14,518 nucleotides of DNA from an uncultured Sinobacteraceae bacterium (GTDB lineage: Bacteria > Pseudomonadota > Gammaproteobacteria > Steroidobacterales > Steroidobacteraceae), in the NCBI GenBank assembly GCA_937902995.1, contig CALEKY010000166.1, positions 1-14,518 of the forward strand. The letters are read 5' to 3'. A program made the translations under genes and the position numbers. Below are positions 7,543-14,518 of the stretch, piece after piece (positions within the stretch are counted from its first letter, which is position 1; each line of letters begins with the position of its first letter). A model generated the notes under the pieces. The model was given only the letters and a program-made list of their open reading frames with translations. It had not been told where the DNA came from and did not search any database.

Positions 7543-7660
7543 GCACTTTGGTGCAATGCAGCGAGGCACGGACTCGAGCGGCAGCCGTGCGGCGCGATCA
7601 AAAGCGATCAACGCGCGCTGACGGTCGGTCCTCCGGTTCAAAATGGAGCTTGATAGGCGC

Positions 7661-8791
7661 ATGAAATCGGCGACTTACCCTCTTCGCGCAACGCTCGTGC
7701 TCAGCCTCGTTGCAGGATTGACCGTTTTCACCGGGCTGACCCCCGCCACTGCTCAAGACTCGACGCGCACGATCGCGACCGGCAGCAACATCCCGCTGGC
7801 TGCGAATGCGCCCGACGAGTACGTCGTCAAACCCGGCGATACGCTATGGGACATCTCCAAGACCTTCCTGCGCGATCCCTGGTACTGGCCGGAGATCTGG
7901 TACGTCAATCCCCAGGTCGAGAACCCTCACCTTATTTATCCGGGCGATGTGCTGAAGCTCGTCTATATCGACGGCCGGCCGCGCCTGACGATCGCCGAAC
8001 GCGCCGAGGGCGGCGCCGGCACGAAGCGTCTGTCGCCGCAAGTGCGACGCGAGCCGCTGAGCCGCGCGATCGCGGCCGTTCCGCACGACGTGATCGCCAG
8101 CTTCACGAGCCGCCCGGTCCTGCTCGACAAGCAGCAGGTGAACCGCGCGCCGTACTTGGTCGCCATGCGCGATGGCCACGTCATCGGCGGCATCGGCAAC
8201 GAGATCTACGCACGCGGTATCAAGGACGCGCCGCCCGAGACCCGCTACAGCATCATCCACGTGGAAGGCGAGCTCATCGATCCGGATACGAGGAAGCTGC
8301 TCGGCTATACGGGCGTGTACGTCGGTTCGGGCTCGGTGGTCGCTTCCGGCGATCCTGCGAAACTCGTGCTGACCGAGACGACGCGCGAAGCGCTCCAAGG
8401 CGACAAGCTCTTCCCCGAGCCCACCGAACCGGGTGCCGATTTCGTGCCGCATGCGCCTGAACGGGACGTGGACGCGGCCATCATCGCCGTTCGGGACGCG
8501 AGCATCATCGGCCAGTATCAAGTCGTCGCACTCAATCGCGGCACGCGCGCCGGGCTCGAGGCGGGCCACGTGCTTGCGGTTCAGAAGAAGGGCGACGTCG
8601 TGATGGACAAGTATTCGAAGGGCGGACTGAATGCGAGCTCCGTCGTCAGCAAGCGGGGCAAGGCCGTCCAATTGCCGTCCGAGCGCGTCGGCCTCGTCAT
8701 GATCTACAGCGCCTACGAGAACATGAGCTTTGCGCTGGTCATGGAAGCCACGCACGAGATCAAGGAAGGCGACCGCGCGACGAATCCTTGA
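7661..8791 (+). CDS. tsaP: LysM domain protein, TsaP-like (type IV pilus secretin-associated)
   Basis: Exported peptidoglycan-binding protein of 376 residues. A signal peptide covers residues 1-31 (cleavage near PATA-QD). A LysM domain follows at about 53-105 (YVVKPGDTLWDISKTFLRDPWYWPEIWYVNP is its core region by position). The C-terminal half (about 250-376) resembles the FlgT C-terminal domain (VALNRGTRAGLEAGHVLAV). This signal-LysM-FlgT_C order is that of TsaP, which anchors the PilQ secretin to peptidoglycan in Neisseria and Myxococcus. The P. aeruginosa homologue PA0020 lies in the same place between def and dprA. An ATG at 7643 would add six residues (MELDRR); I prefer 7661 because GGAG lies 12 bases upstream and the signal peptide then starts MKSATY. 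The LysM assignment is firm; the TsaP role is inferred from architecture and synteny. Confidence 0.85.
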   Translation: MKSATYPLRATLVLSLVAGLTVFTGLTPATAQDSTRTIATGSNIPLAANAPDEYVVKPGDTLWDISKTFLRDPWYWPEIWYVNPQVENPHLIYPGDVLKLVYIDGRPRLTIAERAEGGAGTKRLSPQVRREPLSRAIAAVPHDVIASFTSRPVLLDKQQVNRAPYLVAMRDGHVIGGIGNEIYARGIKDAPPETRYSIIHVEGELIDPDTRKLLGYTGVYVGSGSVVASGDPAKLVLTETTREALQGDKLFPEPTEPGADFVPHAPERDVDAAIIAVRDASIIGQYQVVALNRGTRAGLEAGHVLAVQKKGDVVMDKYSKGGLNASSVVSKRGKAVQLPSERVGLVMIYSAYENMSFALVMEATHEIKEGDRATNP

Positions 8792-8865
8792 GCGTCGATG
8801 CCGCTTCCGAGCGCCGCGTCCCGTTGAGGACCCGATCTCGGCAGTGCGCGGCTTGCATCGGAGGA

Positions 8866-8894
8866 TGACGACGCGTCAGTATTGAGCGTCGTCA
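8866..8894 (+). other. Stem-loop in the dprA leader
   Basis: A perfect 9-bp stem TGACGACGC/GCGTCGTCA with an 11-base loop, 19 bases upstream of the dprA ATG. There is no U-tract, so it is not an obvious terminator. It could affect translation of dprA, which has no clear Shine-Dalgarno sequence. Confidence 0.4.
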
Positions 8895-8913
8895 ATCGCC
8901 GTCCCGTGAACTC

Positions 8914-10029
8914 ATGGATGAGCTCACTGCTTCTCTCGCACTGGCACGCGTTTCGAGCCTCGATGCACACCGCGTGCGCGCCTTGCTCTCGGATTCTGCC
9001 GATTGCACCGAGCTGGTCAGCTCGCCTGCGCTGCTGCGCAGCCGCGGCGTTTCATCCAACGTCATCGCGTCGCTGCACCGCGCACTTGCGGAAGTCCCAA
9101 ACGATTTGCGCTGGCTCGAACGTCCCGACCATCATTTCGTGCCGTGGCATAGCCCGCTGTATCCGCCGCTGTTGAACGAGCTACCGGACCCGCCGGTTGC
9201 ATTGTTCGTGCGCGGCAATCCGACGTTGCTCAGCATGCCGCAGCTTGCGATCGTCGGTTCGCGCAATCCCACACCGGGCGGACGCGAGACGGCGCGCGAG
9301 TTTGCCGCGCAGCTCGCACGCTGCGGATTCGTCATCACGAGCGGACTTGCAAGCGGCATCGATACCGCAAGCCATGCCGGTGCGCTCGAAACGCACGGCA
9401 CGACGATCGCCGTGTGCGGTACCGGGCTCGACATGACGTATCCGCGCATCAATGCAGATCTCGCCGAGCGAATCGCAGAGCGCGGCGCGTTGGTCAGCGA
9501 GTTTCCGCTCGGTACGCCGCCGAAGCGCAGCAACTTTCCGCGACGGAACCGCATCATTTCGGGCTTGTCTTTGGGCACGCTCGTCGTCGAAGCGGCGCTC
9601 AGAAGCGGCTCGCTGATCACGGCGCGGCTGGCCGCCGAGCAAGGCCGCGAGGTGTTCGCGATCCCCGGCTCGATTCGCAACGCGCAGGCGCGCGGCTGTC
9701 ATCGGCTGATCCGAGACGGCGCGAAGCTGGTGGAAACGGCACAAGACATATTCGAGGAGCTGCGCCCACTTACCGGTGCTCTGGCTGCGTTCGACTCGGG
9801 TATTCACGCACCCGAAAGAGAGGCGAATCCCGACAGCCTATTGCACAAGGGATACCAAATCCTGTTAGATGCGCTCGGCTTCGAGCCGGCCGGCGTGGAC
9901 CTTCTGGTCGAGCGTACCGGGCTTCGAGCCGACGAGGTGGCTTCGATGTTGCTCGTTCTCGAGCTCGAGGGGCACGTCGAATCCTGCCCAGGCGGTCTCT
10001 ACTTCCGGCACGCAAAGAGATTGAAATGA
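8914..10029 (+). CDS. dprA: DNA-processing protein DprA
   Basis: Binds incoming single-stranded DNA during natural transformation and loads RecA on it. It has 371 residues. Residues about 1-60 form the SAM/helix-hairpin-like N-terminus. The Rossmann-type DprA core (about 80-285) shows VGSRNPTPGG (114-123), SGLASGIDTASHAGAL (143-158), FPRRNRIISGLS (208-219) and GSLITA. A C-terminal winged-helix domain (about 310-365) is kept, as in most gammaproteobacterial forms. In-frame sequence upstream reaches a TGA at 8866 without another usual start, which supports ATG 8914; no strong ribosome binding site is seen. The stop overlaps the smg ATG by four bases. Placement beside a pilus-related LysM gene is compatible with competence, but the window does not show DNA uptake genes. 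Confidence 0.96.
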   Translation: MDELTASLALARVSSLDAHRVRALLSDSADCTELVSSPALLRSRGVSSNVIASLHRALAEVPNDLRWLERPDHHFVPWHSPLYPPLLNELPDPPVALFVRGNPTLLSMPQLAIVGSRNPTPGGRETAREFAAQLARCGFVITSGLASGIDTASHAGALETHGTTIAVCGTGLDMTYPRINADLAERIAERGALVSEFPLGTPPKRSNFPRRNRIISGLSLGTLVVEAALRSGSLITARLAAEQGREVFAIPGSIRNAQARGCHRLIRDGAKLVETAQDIFEELRPLTGALAAFDSGIHAPEREANPDSLLHKGYQILLDALGFEPAGVDLLVERTGLRADEVASMLLVLELEGHVESCPGGLYFRHAKRLK

Positions 10030-10505
10030 AGGAAAGCGTTCTCGATATCTTGATTTATCTATTCGAGAATTACTTCGACGCCGACGCCGATTCAGCACCC
10101 GAGCCCAACCGCGAAACGCTCAAGGAAGAATTGGAACGAGCCGGATTCTCGGAGCGTGAAGTGAATCGGGCGCTCGATTGGTTGGAGCAGCTTGCCGCGG
10201 ATTCCAGCCGCCTGAGCACTGCCCCGACCTCCAAAGCAATTCGCATTTTCAACGCTCGCGAATTGGCGCGATTGGATACGGATTGCCGCGGCTTCATTTT
10301 GTATCTCGAGAACGTCGGAATACTGAACGCCGCACAGCGTGAGCTCGCGATCGATAGATTGATGGCGCTCGATGCGACGCACATCGACATCGAGCAAGTG
10401 AAATGGGTGGTATTAATGGTGCTGTTCAGTCAGCCCGGCCAGGAAAGCGCATATTTGCGCATGGAGGATCTGGTCTTCGAGAATCGCATGGACATCGTGC
10501 ACTGA
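10026..10505 (+). CDS. smg: Smg family protein (DUF494)
   Basis: A 159-residue protein of the Smg/DUF494 family, whose biochemical role is unknown. The N-terminus MKESVLDILIYLFENYF and the C-terminal VVLMVLFSQPGQESAYLRME are typical, and the length fits the family. It looks mostly helical, acidic and cytosolic, with no signal peptide. The ATG overlaps the dprA stop (ATGA), so it is translationally coupled; dprA-smg is a common pair in gammaproteobacteria, including E. coli (smf-smg). A strong terminator follows 28 bases after its stop codon, ending this transcription unit. Confidence 0.93.
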   Translation: MKESVLDILIYLFENYFDADADSAPEPNRETLKEELERAGFSEREVNRALDWLEQLAADSSRLSTAPTSKAIRIFNARELARLDTDCRGFILYLENVGILNAAQRELAIDRLMALDATHIDIEQVKWVVLMVLFSQPGQESAYLRMEDLVFENRMDIVH

Positions 10506-10533
10506 ACGCGGGTAGACATATAGAGAATGATGC

Positions 10534-10562
10534 ACCGCGGACCGCCGCGGTTTCTTTTTTAT
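10534..10562 (+). terminator. Intrinsic terminator after smg
   Basis: Stem ACCGCGG/CCGCGGT (7 bp, all but one pair GC) with a four-base ACCG loop, followed at once by TTCTTTTTTATT. This is a classical Rho-independent terminator and separates dprA-smg from topA. Confidence 0.85.
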
Positions 10563-10587
10563 TGTAGAGGGCCCACCGTTGACGTTG

Positions 10588-10602
10588 CCCCGCGTTGCGG
10601 GG
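10588..10602 (+). promoter_or_regulatory. Hairpin just upstream of the topA start
   Basis: A perfect 6-bp GC stem CCCCGC/GCGGGG with a GTT loop, 13 bases before the topA ATG. It ends four bases before the GGAA that probably acts as ribosome binding site. It could modulate translation; no known regulatory family is recognised. Confidence 0.35.
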
Positions 10603-10615
10603 AAGCGGAACTCGG

Positions 10616-13177
10616 ATGAAGCCGTTCGCTATGGAGCAGAAGAACCTCGTCATTGTCGAATCGCCGGCCAAGGCGAAAACGATCAAGAAATATCTCGGGA
10701 AGAATTTCGAGGTACTCGCTTCCTATGGCCATGTGCGCGATCTCGTTCCGAAGGAAGGCGCGGTCGATCCGCAGAACAACTTCGCGATGCGCTATCAGGT
10801 CATCGAGAAGAACGAGAAGCACGTACAGGCGATTGCACGCGCACTGAAAAAGGCCGATGCGCTGTACCTCGCAACCGACCCGGACCGCGAAGGCGAAGCG
10901 ATCTCCTGGCATCTGACCGAGCTCCTGAAACAGCTGAATGCGCTCGACGACAAGGACGTGCATCGCGTCGTGTTCTACGAGATCACGCGCAATGCCATCC
11001 GCGAGGCCATCCAGCACCCACGCAGCATCTCGCTCGATCTCGTGAACGCGCAGCAGGCGCGGCGCGCGCTCGACTATCTGGTCGGCTTCAATCTTTCGCC
11101 GCTGCTATGGAAGAAGGCCGGACTCCCGGGCGCATCGGCCGGCCGCGTACAAAGCCCGGCGCTACGCATGATCTGCGAGCGCGAGGAGGAGATCGCACGC
11201 TTCGTACCGCGCGAGTACTGGACGATCGATGCCGACGCCGAAAAAGCGGCGCAGACTTTCCCGGCGCGATTGATCGAGTATCGCGGCGACAAGGTCGAGC
11301 AATTCACGGTCACGAACGAGACGCAGGCTAGCGAGGTCCGACAGGCGATCGAACAGGCCGCGCAAGACAAGCTCGTCGTCGTCAACATCGACCGCAAGCA
11401 GCGCAAGCGCAATCCGTCTCCGCCGTTCACGACCTCGACGCTACAACAAGAAGCCGCACGCAAGCTCGGTTTCGGCGCGCAGCGTACGATGCGCATCGCG
11501 CAGCAGCTCTACGAAGGCGTCGATTTCGGCGAAGGCGCCGTCGGTCTTATCACTTACATGCGTACCGACTCGGTGAATCTCGCCGCCGAAGCCGTGCAGG
11601 AGATGCGCCAAGTCATCGAACGGATGTTCGGCAAAGACGCGCTACCCGAAGCGCCGCGCGTCTACAAGACGAAATCGAAGAACGCGCAAGAGGCACACGA
11701 GGCCATCCGTCCGACGTCCGCCTCGATCACGCCGGAGCAGCTCGAAGGCAGGATCGATCCGGATCAATGGAAGCTCTACACATTGATCTGGAAACGCGCG
11801 CTCGCCAGCCAGATGGAGCCGGCGGTGTACGACACGATTGCCGTCGATCTCGTGCCGGGCGAGAAGGCAGCGCGCGAAGGCGCGGTGGCCGTATTGCGTG
11901 CGAACGGCTCGACGCTCGTAAAGCCGGGCTACATCGCCGTCTACAAGGAAGGCCAGGACGATGCGCCCGAAGACGAGAACGATCGCATCCTGCCGGCGAT
12001 GGAAGTCGGCGATACGTTGCGTCTGGTTGCGATTCGTCCCGAGCAGCACTTCACCGAGCCGCCGCCGCGATATTCGGAAGCGAGCCTCGTCAAGGCGCTC
12101 GAAGAGTACGGCATCGGCCGTCCGTCGACGTACGCGACGATCATTCAAACGCTGATCGGCAAGAAGTACTGCGAGCTCGTCAATCGCCGGTTCGTGCCGA
12201 CCGATCTGGGCAAGATCGTCAACAAGTTCCTGACCCGCAACTTCGAGCACTACGTCGACTATGGTTTCACGGCCAAGATGGAAGACGATCTCGACGAGAT
12301 CGCCGACGGCCGGGAGGAATGGGTGCCGGTGCTCGACCGGTTCTGGAAAGAGTTCAAGAATCAGGTCGAATACGTCGACAAGAACATCACACGCGACGAC
12401 ATCTCCGAAGCGCGCGAGCTCGGCGTCGATCCCGTGTCGGGTCGGCCGATTTCGGTGCGCTACGGAAAATATGGACCGTTCGTACAAGCCGGTACGAAGG
12501 ACGACAAGGAAAAGCCGAAGTTCGCGAGCCTGCGCCCGCATCAGCGCATGGACACGATCACGCTCGAGGAAGCGCTCGAGCTCTTCAAGCTGCCGCGCAC
12601 GCTCGGCCACATGCCAACCGGCGAGCCGATCAAGGTCGCCATCGGTCGGTTCGGGCCATACATTCAATACGGCCCCAAGAAGTTCGTCTCGATCAAGGAC
12701 GACGATCCTTATGAAATCGAGCTGCCGCGCGCGATGGAGCTCATTCGTGCGAAGGAGGAGCTCGATGCCAATCGCATCATTCTGGACTTCCCTGAAGCCG
12801 GCATTCAGGTCCTGAACGGACGCTTCGGTCCGTACGTCACGGATCGCGTGAAGAACGCCAAGATTCCGAAGGAGCGCGACCCGAAGACGCTCACGCTCGA
12901 CGAATGCCGCGAGCTGTTGGCTGCTGCGCCGGTACGGCGCGGCCGCTTCGGCGCGAAGACGCCGGCGAAACAAGCGGCGAAAGAAACTTCGGCCAAGGAA
13001 CCTAAAGCACCGCTCGCGGAAGTGGTCAAGCTGGAGAAGCCGGCAGCCAAGAAGAAGGCCACAGCGAAGACGGCCACGCCCAAGGCAGCCGCCAAGTCCG
13101 CGGCGGCGAAAACCGCGAAAGCCAAGGTGGCGAAATCGGCGAAAACGGCCAAAACGGCGAAAGTCGCTCGAAAATAA
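10616..13177 (+). CDS. topA: DNA topoisomerase I (type IA)
   Basis: Relaxes negative supercoils through a 5'-phosphotyrosine break. It has 853 residues from ATG 10616, which has GGAA five bases upstream; a TTG at 10595 and an ATG at 10631 are alternatives. The Toprim domain (about 9-125) has E15 in VESPAKAKTI and DPDREGE (88-94). The type IA core includes GRVQSPAL (176-183) and the active Tyr314 in LITYMRTDSVNL. EEYGIGRPSTYATII (496-510) is also conserved. The C-terminus lacks the four-cysteine zinc ribbons of E. coli TopA. Instead there are about three Toprim_Crpt-type repeats (GRPISVRYGKYGPFV near 609-623, IKVAIGRFGPYI near 672-683, VLNGRFGPYV near 732-741). A Lys/Ala-rich, histone-H1-like tail follows (about 778-853). 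The gene stands alone between the smg terminator and hemF. Confidence 0.97.
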   Translation: MKPFAMEQKNLVIVESPAKAKTIKKYLGKNFEVLASYGHVRDLVPKEGAVDPQNNFAMRYQVIEKNEKHVQAIARALKKADALYLATDPDREGEAISWHLTELLKQLNALDDKDVHRVVFYEITRNAIREAIQHPRSISLDLVNAQQARRALDYLVGFNLSPLLWKKAGLPGASAGRVQSPALRMICEREEEIARFVPREYWTIDADAEKAAQTFPARLIEYRGDKVEQFTVTNETQASEVRQAIEQAAQDKLVVVNIDRKQRKRNPSPPFTTSTLQQEAARKLGFGAQRTMRIAQQLYEGVDFGEGAVGLITYMRTDSVNLAAEAVQEMRQVIERMFGKDALPEAPRVYKTKSKNAQEAHEAIRPTSASITPEQLEGRIDPDQWKLYTLIWKRALASQMEPAVYDTIAVDLVPGEKAAREGAVAVLRANGSTLVKPGYIAVYKEGQDDAPEDENDRILPAMEVGDTLRLVAIRPEQHFTEPPPRYSEASLVKALEEYGIGRPSTYATIIQTLIGKKYCELVNRRFVPTDLGKIVNKFLTRNFEHYVDYGFTAKMEDDLDEIADGREEWVPVLDRFWKEFKNQVEYVDKNITRDDISEARELGVDPVSGRPISVRYGKYGPFVQAGTKDDKEKPKFASLRPHQRMDTITLEEALELFKLPRTLGHMPTGEPIKVAIGRFGPYIQYGPKKFVSIKDDDPYEIELPRAMELIRAKEELDANRIILDFPEAGIQVLNGRFGPYVTDRVKNAKIPKERDPKTLTLDECRELLAAAPVRRGRFGAKTPAKQAAKETSAKEPKAPLAEVVKLEKPAAKKKATAKTATPKAAAKSAAAKTAKAKVAKSAKTAKTAKVARK

Positions 13178-13215
13178 CGCCGGCGACGGCCGCGCTACAG
13201 CGCACCGCACGCAAG

Positions 13216-13244
13216 CGGCGCAAGAGCGGTTACTCTTTGCGCCG
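13216..13244 (+). other. Stem-loop between topA and hemF
   Basis: CGGCGCAA pairs with TTGCGCCG and, after a one-base bulge (T13236), GAG pairs with CTC around a CGGTTA loop. No U-tract follows. It may end or protect the topA message; a classical terminator is not supported. Confidence 0.4.
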
Positions 13245-13269
13245 TCATCGCTGATTCGGAAGATTCCGT

Positions 13270-14190
13270 ATGTCCGCCGACTACGACGCCCAGAGCGTTT
13301 TGACTTACCTGCGCGATCTGCAGGATCGCATTTGCGCTGCGCTCGAAAACATCGACGGTAAGGCGAAGTTTCGCCGCGATGCTTGGCAGCGCGCCGAAGG
13401 CGGCGGCGGGGAAACGCGTGTGCTGCGCGGCGGCAATGTGTTCGAACAGGCTGGCGTCAACTTCTCGCATGTCATGGGCAAGAAACTGCCGCCGAGCGCG
13501 ACCGCCCAGCGTCCCGAGCTGGCCAATGCCGAATGGCTGGCGATGGGCGTTTCGCTCGTGATTCATCCGTTGAATCCTTATGTGCCGACGACGCATGCAA
13601 ACGTGCGGTTCTTCGCCGCACAAGGCGTGTCGGGCTCGGCATGGTGGTTCGGCGGAGGTTTCGATCTCACGCCGTTCTATCCATTCGAGGAAGACGTGCT
13701 GCATTGGCATCGCACTGCCGCAGCCGCCTGCGCCCCGTTCGGCGAAGACGTCTATCCGAAACACAAGGACTGGTGCGACAAGTATTTTTTCTTGAAACAC
13801 CGCAACGAAACCCGCGGTGTGGGCGGCTTGTTCTTCGACGATTTGAACGAATGGGGTTTCGAACGCTGCTTCGACTATCTGCGCAGCGTCGGCGATCATT
13901 TCCTGCCAGCGTATCTACCCATCGTCGAACGCCGCAAAGATCTGTCGTACGGCGACCGCGAGCGGCAGTTCCAACTCTACCGCCGCGGCCGCTACGTCGA
14001 ATTCAATCTCGTGTACGACCGCGGCACCGCGTTCGGCCTGCAATCGGGCGGACGCACCGAATCCATCTTGATGTCGCTGCCTCCGCTCGTACGCTGGGAA
14101 TACGACTGGCATCCAGAGCCCGGCTCGCCCGAAGAGCGCCTGTACAAGGACTTTTTGAAGCCGCGAGACTGGCTCCGAGAGCTGAGCTGA
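13270..14190 (+). CDS. hemF: oxygen-dependent coproporphyrinogen III oxidase
   Basis: Oxidatively decarboxylates two propionates of coproporphyrinogen III to vinyl groups, giving protoporphyrinogen IX in haem synthesis; it needs O2, so aerobic growth is implied. It has 306 residues, the normal length. Conserved parts are visible in order: GGGGETRVLRGGNVFEQAGVN start of the core (positions about 44-64), SLVIHPLNPYVPTTHANVRFF with H99 and catalytic-type H109, the signature WWFGGGFDLTP (125-135), H147, H177 and GRYVEFNLVYDRGTAFGLQS (240-259). ATG 13270 is preceded by GGAAG seven bases upstream, a good ribosome binding site that partly lies in a small dyad CGGAAGATTCCG. The stop codon lies inside a long perfect hairpin. 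Confidence 0.97.
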   Translation: MSADYDAQSVLTYLRDLQDRICAALENIDGKAKFRRDAWQRAEGGGGETRVLRGGNVFEQAGVNFSHVMGKKLPPSATAQRPELANAEWLAMGVSLVIHPLNPYVPTTHANVRFFAAQGVSGSAWWFGGGFDLTPFYPFEEDVLHWHRTAAAACAPFGEDVYPKHKDWCDKYFFLKHRNETRGVGGLFFDDLNEWGFERCFDYLRSVGDHFLPAYLPIVERRKDLSYGDRERQFQLYRRGRYVEFNLVYDRGTAFGLQSGGRTESILMSLPPLVRWEYDWHPEPGSPEERLYKDFLKPRDWLRELS

Positions 14191-14207
14191 GCATTGCTCA
14201 GCTCAGC
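14181..14207 (+). terminator. Perfect 12-bp hairpin containing the hemF stop codon
   Basis: GCTGAGCTGAGC and GCTCAGCTCAGC pair perfectly around a three-base ATT loop. The hemF TGA (14188-14190) lies within the left arm. Only AGTTCGTC follows, with no real U-tract, so it may be a Rho-independent-like pause or an mRNA end stabiliser. It separates hemF from rlmJ. Confidence 0.45.
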
Positions 14208-14228
14208 AGTTCGTCAACTCGCAACTAA

Positions 14229-14518
14229 ATGAACTATCGCCACGCCTTCCACGCCGGCAACTTCGCGGACGTGCACAAGCATCTCGTGCTCGTCGCGTTG
14301 CTCGAGCGTTTGAAGCGCAAGCCCAAACCGATTCTGTTCTTGGACACGCACGCGGGTCGCGGGCGTTACGACTTGCAGTCGACGGATGCGACGCGCGGCG
14401 GAGAATGGGTCGACGGTATCGGGCGACTGGCGGGTGCGACGCTCGAATCCGAAGACGGGCGCCGCTATCTCTCGCGCTGCGAGGTCGGCAATGAGGCGCT
14501 GCGCTATTACAGCGGCTC
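14229..14518 (+). CDS. rlmJ: 23S rRNA (adenine2030-N6)-methyltransferase, N-terminal part
   Basis: SAM-dependent enzyme that makes m6A at position 2030 of 23S rRNA. The window holds 96 complete codons; the rest lies past the right edge. The family hallmark MNYRHAFHAGNFADVHKHLV is at the N-terminus, followed by the SAM-binding motif LDTHAGRGRYDL (38-49). The ATG at 14229 fits the conserved RlmJ N-terminus exactly. It lies 38 bases after hemF and downstream of the hairpin at its stop; no strong ribosome binding site is visible. No frameshift or stop is seen in the visible part. Confidence 0.93.
   Translation, partial: MNYRHAFHAGNFADVHKHLVLVALLERLKRKPKPILFLDTHAGRGRYDLQSTDATRGGEWVDGIGRLAGATLESEDGRRYLSRCEVGNEALRYYSG

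Larger units (their letters stand above)
7283..7660. other. Divergent intergenic region between def and the LysM gene
   Basis: About 378 bases without a supported gene. It should hold both divergent promoters. For the rightward side I see a -10-like CTTAAT at 7514-7519 without a convincing -35. A 13-bp dyad CTGCTTCAAGCAG follows at 7530-7542, just downstream. The remainder shows no clear RNA structure or known riboswitch. Confidence 0.6.

Noticed and set aside
7844..8755. Minus-strand open frame of about 303 codons
   Set aside because: It is antisense to the LysM gene and its translation is repetitive Arg/Asp/Ala-rich sequence with no motif.
8860..8885. GGAGG followed by a short ATG frame of six codons, possible leader peptide
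   Set aside because: GGAGG touches the ATG with no spacer, so initiation is unlikely; the sequence is better explained by the stem-loop.
11642..13210. Long open frame on the minus strand (about 522 codons)
   Set aside because: It is antisense to topA and has a low-complexity Arg/Phe/Leu-rich product without family motifs.
1..14518. Search for tRNA, rRNA, CRISPR arrays, transposases, phage genes and toxin-antitoxin pairs
   Set aside because: None was seen; apart from the def-fmt repeats, the spacers are short or lack such signatures.

Overview
The window looks like ordinary chromosomal DNA from a moderately GC-rich gammaproteobacterium. Protein style and gene order suggest a Xanthomonadales, Nevskiales or Steroidobacter-like lineage; this is inferred from synteny and not proven. 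Coding density is high, and every complete gene belongs to a recognisable family. There are no tRNA or rRNA genes, no CRISPR array and no transposase.

Two divergent gene sets meet at the spacer 7283-7660. The leftward set (minus strand) runs def - fmt - rsmB - DUF4390 gene - ntrY - ntrX. It covers N-terminal formyl-Met removal, initiator tRNA formylation and 16S rRNA m5C967 methylation. It then continues into a membrane histidine kinase and its response regulator, which is cut by the left window edge. From fmt to ntrX the genes overlap or nearly touch, as in one operon. Between def and fmt, however, there are 344 noncoding bases full of short repeats. The rightward set (plus strand) runs a tsaP-like LysM gene - dprA - smg - topA - hemF - rlmJ (cut by the right edge). 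It covers type IV pilus secretin anchoring, ssDNA loading during transformation, DNA supercoiling, haem synthesis and 23S rRNA methylation. dprA and smg overlap by 4 bases and are closed by a good intrinsic terminator at 10534-10562, so topA probably has its own promoter. The layout resembles the Pseudomonas aeruginosa PA0017-PA0024 region (rsmB, fmt, def, PA0020/TsaP, dprA, tsaC, qor, hemF), with topA present and tsaC absent.

The window is mainly housekeeping and I see no clear new multi-gene system. The most unusual signal is the response regulator at 1-1355. It keeps an intact receiver and a Fis-type HTH, but its central sigma54-type AAA+ domain has lost the Walker A lysine, the Walker B Asp-Glu, one arginine finger and the GAFTGA loop. 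It probably works as an ATP-independent, sigma54-independent regulator. Second is a 189-bp MITE-like element with 23-bp inverted ends (21 of 23 matching), next to a heptamer tandem repeat, splitting def from fmt. Several strong hairpins at gene borders are also listed, including a perfect 12-bp stem that contains the hemF stop codon.
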